Made by a program: the position numbers and the translations under genes. 64,000 nt of DNA from JABMQB01 sp963677475 (GTDB lineage: Bacteria > Bacteroidota > Bacteroidia > Bacteroidales > Prolixibacteraceae): NCBI GenBank assembly GCA_963677475.2, contig CAXXQD010000021.1, positions 806,001 through 870,000 of the forward strand, given 5' to 3'. Below are positions 42,720 through 51,794 of the stretch, piece after piece; the stretch's first letter is position 1, and each line of letters begins with the position of its first letter. The notes under the pieces were generated by a model. It did not search any database. It was not told where the DNA came from and saw only the letters and a program-made list of their open reading frames with translations.

Positions 42720-45179
42720 TTATAAAGCCTCATTTTGTGTACGGTCAATTACTTCCTGTTGCAGGTCGGCATTCATATCGTTAAAATAGTCGCTATATCC
42801 TGCCATCCGAACCAATAAATCTTTGTAATCTTCGGGGCAGGCCTGAGCTGCAAGCAGGGTAGCGGTGTCAACCACATTAAATTGAATGTGGTGACCGCCC
42901 AGCGAAAAATAGCTTCGAATGAGGTGCCCGAGTTTTTCAACATCTTTGTCACGCTTTAGCAAACTTGGTACAAAGCGAAGGTTCAGCAGCGTTCCTCCTG
43001 ACTTTGTCTGGTCTAATTTTCCCAGTGATCGAATCACATTGGTTGGTCCGTGTGTGTCGCAACCATGCGAAGGCGATGTTCCATCCGAAATCGATTTCCC
43101 GGAGAAACGCCCGTTTGGTGTTGCACCCAAAACCAGTCCAAAATAAACATGGCAAGTGGTCGAAAGCATATTTAAATGAAAAGTTTCACCTTTAGTATTT
43201 GGCTTTCCTTCAATTGCATTTAATAAATCATCGTAAACCCGAAGTGCAATAGAATCGGCATATTCATCGTCGTTCCCAAAAAACGGGGTGCGGTTCAAAA
43301 TCCGTTGGCGCAACACTTCTTCCCCTTCAAAGTTTTTCGAAACGGCATCCAGCAAAATATCCATGCTGAAGGTTTTATCTTCAAATACGTGTTTTTTTAG
43401 TACCGAAAGGCTATCGGTTACGGTGCCTAACCCGGTGCACTGAATATAGTCGGTATTGTATCGGGGACCGCCGTTGTAATAATCTTTCCCTTTCGAAATG
43501 CAGTCTTCAATCACTACGGAAAGGAAGGGTGCCGGGGCATATTTGGCAAACATTTGATCGATGTAGTTACTCACCCTTATTTTCTGATCAACCACAAAAT
43601 TGAGCTGTTTTAAAAATGCCTGGTATAACTCTTCATAGCTTTTAAAAGTCCGTGGATCTCCGGTTTCTATTCCGGCAACTTTTCCGGTTAAGGGATCAAT
43701 CCCGTTGTTCAGTGTTATTTCCAGTATTTTAGGAACATTTAGGTAACCTGTTAATAAATAGGCTTCTTTACCAAAAGCACCCACTTCAATACAACCGCTG
43801 CAACCCCCTTCGCGTGCATCCTGAAGCGATTTGCCCTGATTAACCATTTCCTGAACATAAATATCCGGGTTAAAAACCGAAGGATACCCGTGTCCTTGTC
43901 GGATCAATTTTCCGGCTGCATGAAGGAATTTGTCAGGCGTGACCTTTGCAATATGGACAGAATTCCCGGGCTGAAGGATGTGCAACTCTTCAATTATTTC
44001 GAGCATCATATACGATACTTCGCTTACCCCATAACTACCATCCGGCTTAATTCCACCAATGTTGATGTTTGTAAAATCATTGAAGGTTCCACTTTCGCGA
44101 GCGGTGATCCCCACTTTTGGTGGAGCAGGATGGTTGTTTACTTTAATCCAAAAACAACTAATCAGTTCCTTGGCTTTATCCCTTGTTAAAGTTCCTTCAG
44201 CAATTTCTTTTTCATAAAAAGGGGTAAGGTGTTGGTCAAAATGCCCTGGGTTCATCGCATCCCAGCCATTTAGTTCAGTGATGGTACCCAAATGCACAAA
44301 CCAATACATTTGAATTGCTTCCCACATATTCCGGGGGGCATGGGCAGGCACCCAGCGACAAACCTCCGCAATTTTTTTAAGCTCTTTTACCCGTGTAGGA
44401 TTGCTTTCTTTAGTTGCCATTTCTTCAGCCAAAGCTGCATGACGTTCAGCAAAAACAATGGCGGCATTGCACGAAATATCCATTGCCTTTAATTCCTCCA
44501 ATTTGGAGGTTGCTTCCGGATCGTTTAAAAAATCAAGTCTGTTGATATGCTCTTTTATTTCTTGTTTATAATCAAGCATTCCTTTTTTATAGATTGTACC
44601 ATCCAATGCGGTATGGCCCGGGGCACGTTGCTCCATAAATTCGGTAAAAACTCCCGCTTCATAGGCTCGTTTCCATTCGTTTGGCACATGACCGAAAATA
44701 CGTTCGCGCATGGTCCTGCCTTTCCAATAGGGAATAACTTCACGTTCGTAGGTGTCAATGTCTTCTTGTGGGATAATATAGCGCTGTTGATCACGGGTGT
44801 TCAACACATGAAAATCTTCAACACTATGACAGGTTAACTCTGGGAAAGTTGGTACCGATTTAGGTTTTGGTCCACGTTCGGCAACAATTAGTTCATCATC
44901 ACCAATATAAATAGTTTTTTGTTTACAAATTTCCAGGAAATTCAAAGCGCGCATTACCGGCTCCGAATATTTACCATAATTCTCTTTATAGAACTTGGTA
45001 GAAATCAATGCCCTTTCAATGGAGAGGGATTCTTGTGTTTCAACACTTAATTTTCTTAATCGTTGGATACGTTCGTTCATGCCCGGACCAATTGCGGTTT
45101 TTGAGGGGGCGTAAAAATTACCTTCGGCACCAGCAGGGCGCTCGGGTGATATCTTGGGTTTTACTTTAGCAAATGACAT
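42720..45179 (-). CDS. Glycyl-radical dehydratase, HypD-like
   Basis: An 819-residue glycyl-radical enzyme from ATG 45179 (MSFAKVKPKIS); the longer in-frame start would add 36 unlikely residues. The thiyl-radical Cys463 and base Glu465 lie in GCSGCIEVGAFGKEAY, and the radical Gly794 in RMAGYSDYF. The Cys-x-Glu pair marks a dehydratase/lyase rather than pyruvate formate-lyase. By memory of the family, ETGDPR-type, TGYLNVPKILE and GGPRYNTDYIQ segments most resemble trans-4-hydroxy-L-proline dehydratase, but no pyrroline-5-carboxylate reductase gene is adjacent, and neighbours are uronate genes. Substrate therefore uncertain. Oxygen-sensitive, so it implies anaerobic growth. Confidence 0.85.
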   Translation of the reverse strand: MSFAKVKPKISPERPAGAEGNFYAPSKTAIGPGMNERIQRLRKLSVETQESLSIERALISTKFYKENYGKYSEPVMRALNFLEICKQKTIYIGDDELIVAERGPKPKSVPTFPELTCHSVEDFHVLNTRDQQRYIIPQEDIDTYEREVIPYWKGRTMRERIFGHVPNEWKRAYEAGVFTEFMEQRAPGHTALDGTIYKKGMLDYKQEIKEHINRLDFLNDPEATSKLEELKAMDISCNAAIVFAERHAALAEEMATKESNPTRVKELKKIAEVCRWVPAHAPRNMWEAIQMYWFVHLGTITELNGWDAMNPGHFDQHLTPFYEKEIAEGTLTRDKAKELISCFWIKVNNHPAPPKVGITARESGTFNDFTNINIGGIKPDGSYGVSEVSYMMLEIIEELHILQPGNSVHIAKVTPDKFLHAAGKLIRQGHGYPSVFNPDIYVQEMVNQGKSLQDAREGGCSGCIEVGAFGKEAYLLTGYLNVPKILEITLNNGIDPLTGKVAGIETGDPRTFKSYEELYQAFLKQLNFVVDQKIRVSNYIDQMFAKYAPAPFLSVVIEDCISKGKDYYNGGPRYNTDYIQCTGLGTVTDSLSVLKKHVFEDKTFSMDILLDAVSKNFEGEEVLRQRILNRTPFFGNDDEYADSIALRVYDDLLNAIEGKPNTKGETFHLNMLSTTCHVYFGLVLGATPNGRFSGKSISDGTSPSHGCDTHGPTNVIRSLGKLDQTKSGGTLLNLRFVPSLLKRDKDVEKLGHLIRSYFSLGGHHIQFNVVDTATLLAAQACPEDYKDLLVRMAGYSDYFNDMNADLQQEVIDRTQNEAL

Positions 45180-45537
45180 TGTACTAAAATTTAAATCAAT
45201 AAATAAAAATGAAATATACGGTGTTGGGGGAGTGAAGTGTTTAAGCGTACAAAATCCAGCACTCAAAAAGGCATCGGTACGATGCAAGAAGGTTCGATAT
45301 GTGCTGTTTTATTGGCATTTAACCTGATTTTTATTTTACATGATAAAATTAGTGAATTTTTAAATGCGAACAACGTAAAGACTGATGTGAATTTATCCAT
45401 TTATTCTATTACTTGTCTTTTTCGCTTATCCTGCCGCAAAAGTTCCTTAAATAGCAACTGCTATTCGCGTCAATTTTGCATTGTTTAAGCAAAAAATCCT
45501 TCCTAATATTTCTAAAAAATAAAATCAAAACAGTCTC
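45180..45537. other. 358-bp gap upstream of the glycyl-radical enzyme
   Basis: This should hold the promoter of the glycyl-radical operon. I see no clear TAnnTTTG box. The one notable element is a near-perfect palindrome, AATAGCA-AC-TGCTATT (45450-45465), which could be an operator; it lacks the central CG of the LacI-type site at 46629. No gene is supported here. Confidence 0.4.
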
Positions 45538-46560
45538 TTAGTTCCTTAAAGAAGATTCACGAACAATTAATTCGGCAGGAAGCACGAGGTTATTAAATTC
45601 GCCCTCGCCTTTATTTTCAATTTGTTCGATCAAAAGCTTGCAGGCTGTTTGTCCCATTTCAATACCAGGTTGTTTGATGGTGGTGATTGGAGGTGTAACC
45701 AATTCGGAAAAGGGCTCGTTACTAAAACCCACGATCCCGATTTCTTCAGGGACTTTAATCCCTTTTTCTTTACAGAAAATAATGGCACTTAAAGCACTGG
45801 TATCGTTGCCACAGAAAAAAGCATCCGGCTGAGGATTTTCCTGTAATAGTTGACTAAATGCTTTGCGACCGTCTTCTTTGGTTAATCTGTTATGAATAAT
45901 CAAGTTTTCATGGACTTCTAATCCCGAATCTGTAAGTGCATCTTTAAAACCGAGTAGCCTGTTTTTATAGGTGTGAAGGTTAATCGGACCTCCAATATGC
46001 CCGATATTTTTATAGCCTTGTTCAATTAAATGTTTTGTGGCGTTATATCCACAGGCATAATCATCAACAGTGATTTTGTGCGCATTGATATTTTCCACAG
46101 CCCTATCGAAAAAAACCAATGGGATATTCTTATTTGTAAATACCTCCAAATGGTCCGTTTTGTTGGTTTCCATTGCAATGGAAATAATTACCCCATCCAC
46201 GCGGCTGTTGTAAAACGATTGTGAAATGGCCTCTTCTTTCAGAAACGTATCCCGTGATTGTGCAATTACCACATTATAGCCTGCCTCCGACGCATAATCT
46301 TCTATTCCGCTAATTACCGAAGAGAAAAAATGCCGGTTAATTAAGGGGACAATAATACCAATGGTATATGTTTTTTGTGTTCTCAGGTTCGATGCGACCG
46401 TATTGGGCCTGTATCCTAATTTTGTAGCAAGGTCCTGGATTTTTTTCCTTGTTTTGGGGCTGATTTTTGGGTTGTTGTTCAGTGCACGTGAAACCGTTGA
46501 CGCAGAAATATTTAGTTCCCTCGCTAAATCATGAATCGTAATTTCTTTTTTTTCGGTCAT
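45538..46560 (-). CDS. LacI-family transcriptional regulator
   Basis: A 340-residue repressor-type protein. The N-terminal helix-turn-helix reads TIHDLARELNISASTVSRALNNNPKISPKTR, the LacI signature, followed by the hinge helix (LGYRPNTVASNLR) and a periplasmic-binding-protein-like effector domain with TYTIGIIVPLINRHFFSSVISGIEDYA and ending in IKQPGIEMGQTACKLLIEQI. It is divergent from kduI-kduD, with a palindromic operator between them, so it most likely represses those genes and responds to an uronate-derived metabolite. It may also act on the glycyl-radical operon downstream of it. Confidence 0.94.
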   Translation of the reverse strand: MTEKKEITIHDLARELNISASTVSRALNNNPKISPKTRKKIQDLATKLGYRPNTVASNLRTQKTYTIGIIVPLINRHFFSSVISGIEDYASEAGYNVVIAQSRDTFLKEEAISQSFYNSRVDGVIISIAMETNKTDHLEVFTNKNIPLVFFDRAVENINAHKITVDDYACGYNATKHLIEQGYKNIGHIGGPINLHTYKNRLLGFKDALTDSGLEVHENLIIHNRLTKEDGRKAFSQLLQENPQPDAFFCGNDTSALSAIIFCKEKGIKVPEEIGIVGFSNEPFSELVTPPITTIKQPGIEMGQTACKLLIEQIENKGEGEFNNLVLPAELIVRESSLRN

Positions 46561-46628
46561 AATTCCATGTCTGTATTACAAAGATGAAAATAAATTTAAT
46601 TTAATCCATAATTATTTTTTCAATTTAG

Positions 46629-46642
46629 TGCAATCGATTGCA
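46629..46642. promoter_or_regulatory. LacI-type operator between lacI-like gene and kduI
   Basis: TGCAATCGATTGCA is a perfect 14-bp palindrome with the central CG typical of LacI/GalR operators. It overlaps the -33 element of the kduI promoter, so binding would block transcription. Confidence 0.75.
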
Positions 46643-46668
46643 TAATTCAAAAATAGTTTATATTTTTG
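46638..46668 (+). promoter_or_regulatory. kduI-kduD promoter
   Basis: TTG at 46638-46640 is followed after 20 bases by TATTTTTG at 46661-46668, a full match to the TAnnTTTG box, 41 bases upstream of kduI. Confidence 0.65.
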
Positions 46669-46708
46669 GGTAATTGTAAAAAGTATAATTATTTAAAATT
46701 TTATTGAT

Positions 46709-47551
46709 ATGGCAACATTTTATGAAGAGAGGTATTCTTATCACCCAGAAGACTTTAAAAAATACGATACGGAAAAAATAAGAAATGAATTTCTTGTTGA
46801 AAATATTATGGACCCTGGGAATATCCGTTTGGTTTATTCTCTTGCCGAAAGGTATATTGTTGGAGGAGCAGTTCCAGTAAAAGAGGCATTACCATTGGAA
46901 ACCATCGACCCATTAAAAGCCAATTATTTTTGCGAAAGACGTGAAGTAGGGGTTATCAACGTTGGTGGCGCCGGAAGCATTGTCGTGGATGGTAAAGGGT
47001 ATGGAATGGGTTATAAAGATGCATTGTATATCGGAAAAGGTAGCAAAGAAGTACTGTTTAAATCGGATGATGCAAGTGCTCCTGCACATTTTTATATCAA
47101 TTCAGCACCAGCTCACAAAGAATTTCCGGTGAAACATGTAACCATGAAAGATGCAAATGTATTACACCTTGGAGGACTTGAAACATCAAATGAGAGGAAT
47201 ATTAATCAGCTGATGATTAATACTGTTGTTGATACATGCCAGTTGCAGATGGGAATGACTGAGTTAAAAACAGGGAGTGTTTGGAATACAATGCCAGCAC
47301 ATTTACACAGCCGCCGAAACGAAGTATATTTCTATTTTGAAGTTCCTGAAGGACAAGCAGTTTGTCATTTTATGGGTCAACCTGATGAAACAAGGCATAT
47401 TTGGATGGGCAATGAGCAAGCTGTGATTTCCCCGAGTTGGTCGATCCACTCAGCTGCCGGAACAAGCAATTATATTTTTATTTGGGGTATGGCAGGTGAG
47501 AACCTGGATTATACTGATATGGACGTAATTCAACCAACAGAGTTGAAATAA
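46709..47551 (+). CDS. kduI: 5-dehydro-4-deoxy-D-glucuronate isomerase
   Basis: KduI isomerises 5-keto-4-deoxyuronate (DKI), the product of pectin, alginate-like or glycosaminoglycan lyases, to 2,5-diketo-3-deoxygluconate. The 280-residue cupin-type protein shows the zinc-site region PAHLHSRRNEVYFYFEVPEGQAV in two parts and the conserved MGQPDETRHIW and SPSWSIHSAAGTSNYIFIWGMAGEN near the end. Length is normal. It is transcribed with kduD, 41 bp downstream, from a promoter overlapped by a LacI-type operator. Confidence 0.96.
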   Translation: MATFYEERYSYHPEDFKKYDTEKIRNEFLVENIMDPGNIRLVYSLAERYIVGGAVPVKEALPLETIDPLKANYFCERREVGVINVGGAGSIVVDGKGYGMGYKDALYIGKGSKEVLFKSDDASAPAHFYINSAPAHKEFPVKHVTMKDANVLHLGGLETSNERNINQLMINTVVDTCQLQMGMTELKTGSVWNTMPAHLHSRRNEVYFYFEVPEGQAVCHFMGQPDETRHIWMGNEQAVISPSWSIHSAAGTSNYIFIWGMAGENLDYTDMDVIQPTELK

Positions 47552-47592
47552 GTACAAATTGAATAAAATTACAATCAATCAATATTACTCAT

Positions 47593-48396
47593 ATGATTCA
47601 AGAATTATTTGATTTAACAGGAAAAGTTGCTTTGGTGACCGGAGGTACGCATGGCATTGGAATGGCTTGCGGAAAAGCATTGGCAAAAGCGGGTGCTAAA
47701 CTTTGTGTGAACGACCTTAGCGATGAAAAATTAGCGGAATGTAAAGAAGAATATGCAAAAGATGGTATCGATGTATATACTGTAAATTTTAATGTTACCA
47801 GTGAAGAGGAGGTTGATAAAGGAATCAGCCAAATTGAAGCAGAAGTTGGGCCGATTGATATTTTGGTTAACAATGCAGGAATAATCAAACGAATCCCGAT
47901 TCTGGATATGCCGGTAAAAGATTTTGTACAGGTATTGGACGTTGACCTTGTGGCACCATTGATTGTGGCAAAAAGAATTGCCCCGGGAATGATTGAGCGC
48001 CGTCAGGGAAAGATCATCAATATGTGTTCGATGATGAGTGTTTATGGACGCCAAAATGTTTCGGCTTACGCTGCTGCTAAGGGTGGGTTAAAATTATTGA
48101 CCGAGAACATGACCTGCGAATGGGCGAAATACAATGTTCAGGTGAACGGTATTGGTCCAGGTTATATTGCTACTTCGCAAACAGCGCCAATCCGCGTAAA
48201 TGGCCATCCGTTTAACGACCTGGTTATGACCCGTACGCCTGCCGGACGTTGGGGAGAACCTGAAGATGTTGGTAATGCAAGTTTGTTTTTAGCATCAAAA
48301 GCTGCTGACTTTATCAATGGCCATATTCTTTATGTGGATGGTGGAATCCTTGCAAACTTTGGTTATGTGAAGGGTGAAAACGATCTGCCTGAATAA
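47593..48396 (+). CDS. kduD: 2-dehydro-3-deoxy-D-gluconate 5-dehydrogenase
   Basis: A 267-residue short-chain dehydrogenase with GGTHGIGMACGKAL (nucleotide-binding), NNAGI, and the catalytic Ser-Tyr-Lys set in NMCSMMSVYGRQNVSAYAAAKGG. KduD reduces 2,5-diketo-3-deoxygluconate to KDG, the step after KduI. Adjacency to kduI makes the assignment firm. KDG kinase and aldolase are not in the window. Confidence 0.94.
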   Translation: MIQELFDLTGKVALVTGGTHGIGMACGKALAKAGAKLCVNDLSDEKLAECKEEYAKDGIDVYTVNFNVTSEEEVDKGISQIEAEVGPIDILVNNAGIIKRIPILDMPVKDFVQVLDVDLVAPLIVAKRIAPGMIERRQGKIINMCSMMSVYGRQNVSAYAAAKGGLKLLTENMTCEWAKYNVQVNGIGPGYIATSQTAPIRVNGHPFNDLVMTRTPAGRWGEPEDVGNASLFLASKAADFINGHILYVDGGILANFGYVKGENDLPE

Positions 48397-48420
48397 GTAA
48401 ATACTACCTAAAAATAAATG

Positions 48421-48451
48421 CAGGATTCCTATTTGGGGGGATCCTGTTTTT
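48421..48451 (+). terminator. Terminator after kduD
   Basis: CAGGATTCC (48421-48429) pairs with GGGATCCTG (48438-48446, one wobble) and is followed by five T residues. Confidence 0.8.
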
Positions 48452-48522
48452 GTTTAAGGATAAATGTGATAAAGCAGGGAATTTTTTGGAATGCAATTCA
48501 TATCCGGAACGAATTTATGAGC

Positions 48523-48552
48523 AAAAAAAAGGTCAATCGAAAATGATTAACC
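48523..48552 (-). terminator. Terminator after the SPOR lipoprotein gene
   Basis: On the minus strand GGTTAATC (48552-48545) pairs with GATTGACC (48538-48531, one wobble) and is followed by eight T residues, 27 bases after the gene's stop. Confidence 0.75.
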
Positions 48553-48578
48553 CCTTGTTTTTATACTATTTGTAAATT

Positions 48579-49121
48579 TTATTCAGCCAACGATAAAGCT
48601 AAATATTCGCGTTGCATTTTCTTTCCCTGATAAACCCAGGCTTCTTCTAATTTTGGGTTTTCTGCCTTAAATTGGTGGATATAAGCTTCTGCACTTTCTT
48701 CATTATCGTAGCGTTGCACAATCACCCTGTAAAGGCCTTCGTTTTCATAAAACTCAACACTGGTTTGATCGTATCCATTATTTTTGAGCGTCTTTGCCAA
48801 ATGGTGAGCGTTCTTTTTAATATTAAAGCTGCCTGTTACCACGTGGTAGGTGAATTCTTCAACCATTGCAATGGGTTCTGGAATTTCTTCCCTCACATCC
48901 TGGGCAACTTCTTCAGGGAACAACTGAATTTTTACAACCTTTTTTTGCATGTCCTGTCTAAGTTCTTCCGGTAAATCATCAACACAGGTAATTTTCTTTG
49001 GAATTCGGAACATGCTGGTTTCATTGGATCCATTGCCAGTTCTTGCGCAAGCAGAAATGCTTAGGGCGGCAGTGAGTACGAAACTTATTAAAATAGCTGG
49101 TGTAAATTTTAAGACTTTCAT
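48579..49121 (-). CDS. SPOR-domain lipoprotein
   Basis: A 180-residue protein with a signal sequence ending in a lipobox-like SISAC at about residues 21-25. The C-terminal part (about 88-165), YHVVTGSFNIKKNAHHLAKTLKNNGY and on to VIVQRYDNEESAEAYIHQF, has the repeating pattern of a SPOR domain, which binds denuded peptidoglycan at division sites. The middle holds an acidic EVAQDVREEIPEP linker. Expected to be anchored to the outer membrane. It is a single gene with its own terminator. Confidence 0.85.
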   Translation of the reverse strand: MKVLKFTPAILISFVLTAALSISACARTGNGSNETSMFRIPKKITCVDDLPEELRQDMQKKVVKIQLFPEEVAQDVREEIPEPIAMVEEFTYHVVTGSFNIKKNAHHLAKTLKNNGYDQTSVEFYENEGLYRVIVQRYDNEESAEAYIHQFKAENPKLEEAWVYQGKKMQREYLALSLAE

Positions 49122-49270
49122 TTTAATCCCCTTTCTTAATTCTTTCTATATGTAAAAGTACGGATGAACCGAAAATCAGGGTATCGGGGAGAACCCTAAT
49201 AGGGGGTAGGGATTTCCTGATAGGGCATAAGAATTGTTGAAGTTGGCATTCGTGCTTGCCTATAAACTTT

Positions 49271-49726
49271 TTATCTTTTCAGTTGAGCTTCGTAGCAACT
49301 AATCCAATCGTTACAGCTTATTTTTTGAACCAGTTCTGCAATCAATTTAAAAGGTATATGGTCAGTTTTTTTAAACCGGATGCAGCTTTTCCCCATATTA
49401 AGTTTTGTGCTACAATGTTTTGGATATTCCTTAATAAACCAATCCAATAAAGGTTTATTGGCATAAATTCCCATATGGTAGAAGGCAATAAAATTTTTTT
49501 GTGAAGCAATGTTAATGAAAGGCAAAGGCTCGCTTGGTTTTACATGATAACCTGCCGGATAAACGGAATGCGGTACAACATAACCAATCATTCCATAAGT
49601 CATTTGCTCTTTGAATCCTTCTGGTAGATTAGTTAAAATTACCTGTCTTAATTTCTGAAAGAATTCTTGCCTTTCTTTCGGTATTTTAGCAATATATTCT
49701 TCGGGTGAGCTTGCTTTAATTTGCAT
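49271..49726 (-). CDS. DUF1801 (YdhG-like) protein
   Basis: A 151-residue cytosolic protein with the DUF1801 pattern: SPEEYIAKIPKERQEFFQKLRQVI at the N-terminus, the EQMTYGMIGYVVP segment, FIAFYHMGIYANK, and a C-terminal MGKSCIRFKKTDHIPFKLIAELV. Relatives have an iron-chaperone (frataxin-like) fold, but no biochemical role is secure. The unusual PHSVYPAGYHVKPSEPLPF insert matches Bacteroidota members as I recall them. Confidence 0.78.
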   Translation of the reverse strand: MQIKASSPEEYIAKIPKERQEFFQKLRQVILTNLPEGFKEQMTYGMIGYVVPHSVYPAGYHVKPSEPLPFINIASQKNFIAFYHMGIYANKPLLDWFIKEYPKHCSTKLNMGKSCIRFKKTDHIPFKLIAELVQKISCNDWISCYEAQLKR

Positions 49727-49813
49727 TGTTTTTTCTGATAAAAACCGAAAATTTCAGTGATTTGTTCACTCACAAGGCAGAAGGTCAGTTTCTGGCTCTA
49801 ATTTCTAAAATAT

Positions 49814-50548
49814 TTATCCATCATGTGTTTTACAGGAGGAGGAAACCAGTCGGTTAATTTCTTTCATTTCCTGATCGGTCAGATTTCGCCATTTCCCGAT
49901 AGGAATATCCAGCTTTACATTCATAATCCTTACCCTTTGTAATTTGACGACTTTGTAATCCAGGTATTCACACATTCTTCTGATCTGTCGGTTCAAGCCC
50001 TCAGTAAGGATTATCTTAAACTGTTTGTTGCCCAAGGGTTCGACGAAACATTTTTTTGTTACCGTATTTAAAATTGGAATTCCATTTCCCATTTTACGAA
50101 CAAACTCGTTGGTAATAGGCTTGTTCACAGTTACCAGATATTCTTTTTCATGATTATTTCGAGCCCTCAATATTTTATTGACCATATCACCATCGTTGGT
50201 CAAAAAAATCAATCCTTCGCTGGGTTTGTCAAGCCTGCCAATCGGGAAAATCCTTTTTGGGTGGTTGATGTATTCAATAATGTTGTTTTTTTCAGCCTTT
50301 ACATCGGTTGTGCACACAATCCCGACCGGCTTGTTAAAAGCAATATAGATATATTTTTCTTTGGGTTTCGAGATTAAATCGCCATCAACACGGACTTCAT
50401 CACCAGAATGAATTTTTGTGCCCATTTGGGGGACTTCCCCATTTATGGTAACACGGCCATCGGTGATTAATTTATCGGCTTCGCGACGTGAACAATAACC
50501 TGTGTCGCTAATAAATTTATTGATCCTTATGGGTTGATCTTGGTTCAT
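49814..50548 (-). CDS. rluF: RluF-like 23S rRNA pseudouridine synthase
   Basis: A 244-residue RsuA/RluBEF-family enzyme. The N-terminal S4 RNA-binding domain reads RINKFISDTGYCSRREADKLI, and the catalytic domain has the Asp motif PIGRLDKPSEGLIFLTNDG. The following NNHEKEYLVTVNKPIT and GLNRQIRRMCEYLDYKV fit RluF, which modifies U2604 (E. coli numbering) of 23S rRNA. RluB and RluE are close relatives, so the exact target is less certain than the family. Confidence 0.9.
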   Translation of the reverse strand: MNQDQPIRINKFISDTGYCSRREADKLITDGRVTINGEVPQMGTKIHSGDEVRVDGDLISKPKEKYIYIAFNKPVGIVCTTDVKAEKNNIIEYINHPKRIFPIGRLDKPSEGLIFLTNDGDMVNKILRARNNHEKEYLVTVNKPITNEFVRKMGNGIPILNTVTKKCFVEPLGNKQFKIILTEGLNRQIRRMCEYLDYKVVKLQRVRIMNVKLDIPIGKWRNLTDQEMKEINRLVSSSCKTHDG

Positions 50549-50570
50549 TAAATTAGGTGCAAATAATGAA

Positions 50571-51107
50571 CTAATTTAAGGCTTTTATAAAAATATCCAG
50601 TTGATTCAGAAACTCTTGTTTTAATTCCACATTCGAAACGCCTTTTTCTTTCGAAAAATTTAGAGCAAATTGAGGGAGGGAGAAATGTGCTACCATGTTC
50701 GGGTTTGACCTGCCGATTCGGGCTGTCGCTAATTGTAAAACTGTTTTACCTCCCATTGGTCCGGGGGCAGTGGCTAAAAGAAACATTGGCTTATTTCCCC
50801 AAATATCCTTACCCATTCTTGAAATCCAATCGAATATATTTTTGAAAGCGGTGGAATAAGCTCCGTTATGTTCGGCAAACGAAATTATTATTCCATCAGC
50901 TTCATGAAGGATTCTTTTGAAGTCTTTGGCAAGCTGTGGAATTCCAGTTTTGTTTTCTCTGTCAATGCTGTATATTGGCATTTCAAAGTCGTTCAAATCT
51001 ATTATTTGAACCTCAGAATTTGGGATCTGAGATGCAGTAAATTTTGCAAACTGTTGATTAATGGAATTTTTGCTGTTGCTAGCGCCAAAAGCCACAATTT
51101 TTTTCAC
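50571..51107 (-). CDS. NADPH-dependent FMN reductase-like flavoprotein
   Basis: A 178-residue flavodoxin-fold protein: KKIVAFGASNSKNSINQQFAKF (FMN phosphate loop), DGIIISFAEHNGAYSTAFKNIFDWISR, and LLATAPGPMGGKTVLQ (isoalloxazine contact). Relatives are NAD(P)H-dependent quinone, azo or chromate reductases that use FMN. It follows the phnA-like gene by 9 bp and precedes rluF by 22 bp, so it may be part of a small stress-related transcript. Confidence 0.87.
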   Translation of the reverse strand: MKKIVAFGASNSKNSINQQFAKFTASQIPNSEVQIIDLNDFEMPIYSIDRENKTGIPQLAKDFKRILHEADGIIISFAEHNGAYSTAFKNIFDWISRMGKDIWGNKPMFLLATAPGPMGGKTVLQLATARIGRSNPNMVAHFSLPQFALNFSKEKGVSNVELKQEFLNQLDIFIKALN

Positions 51108-51116
51108 CTTAACTAT

Positions 51117-51698
51117 TTATTTTAATTTCTTCACATATTTTGTAAGGATGACGATATGTTGCCCTTCAACTTTTCCTTCGATATGTTCAGGGTTATCATC
51201 CACTAAGGAGATCCTTCGAACTGCTGTTCCCCTTTTTGCTGTAAATCCGGCACCTTTCACGTTCAAATCCTGGGTTAAAACAATCGAATCACCTGCTTCA
51301 AGCACCACACCATTGCAGTCTTTATGTTGGAGCGATTCCTCTTTTTCTTCACCGTCTCCGTTTGCTTTTGCCCATGCTAGAGTTTCTTCATCTAAATAGA
51401 GCATATCCAATAGGTCCTGCGGCCAACCTTCGGCTTTTAACCTGTGCATCATGCGCCATGCCATAACCTGAACAGCCGGGACCTGGCTCCACATACTATC
51501 GTTGAGGCATCTCCAATGATTGGCATCCATCGTTTCAGGGTTGTCAATTTGACCGGAGCATGTTGAACAAATCAAAATACAATTATCTTCATTTAAATCG
51601 CCAATTGGAGGTATTTCATAAATATTCAGATTTTCTGTTGCACCACACAATTCGCAAATATTTCCGCTTCTGGTTTGTAGTTGTCTTTCTACGCTCAT
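51117..51698 (-). CDS. phnA: PhnA-domain zinc-ribbon protein
   Basis: A 193-residue protein. The N-terminal third has a zinc ribbon with two Cys pairs, CELCGATE and CSTCSGQ. The C-terminal 70 residues match the PhnA domain: VLEAGDSIVLTQDLNVKGAGFTAKRGTAVRRISLVDD and HIEGKVEGQHIVILTKYVKK, in segments. Despite the historic name, the E. coli protein of this name is not part of the phosphonate pathway and its role is unclear. The middle segment (about 80-120) is extra compared with the shortest family members. Confidence 0.88.
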   Translation of the reverse strand: MSVERQLQTRSGNICELCGATENLNIYEIPPIGDLNEDNCILICSTCSGQIDNPETMDANHWRCLNDSMWSQVPAVQVMAWRMMHRLKAEGWPQDLLDMLYLDEETLAWAKANGDGEEKEESLQHKDCNGVVLEAGDSIVLTQDLNVKGAGFTAKRGTAVRRISLVDDNPEHIEGKVEGQHIVILTKYVKKLK

Positions 51699-51794
51699 CC
51701 TTCAAAAATTCATTAATTGAGCGCAAAAGTATAAATTTCCTTGTGTTTTCAATGAATTAATTGGGCTTGCCTGTGTTCAGTCATTTATTGTTTA

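Noticed and set aside
45450..45465. Second LacI operator upstream of the glycyl-radical gene
   Set aside because: The palindrome AATAGCA-AC-TGCTATT lacks the central CG and does not resemble the kduI operator, so I list it only as an unexplained palindrome in the gap.
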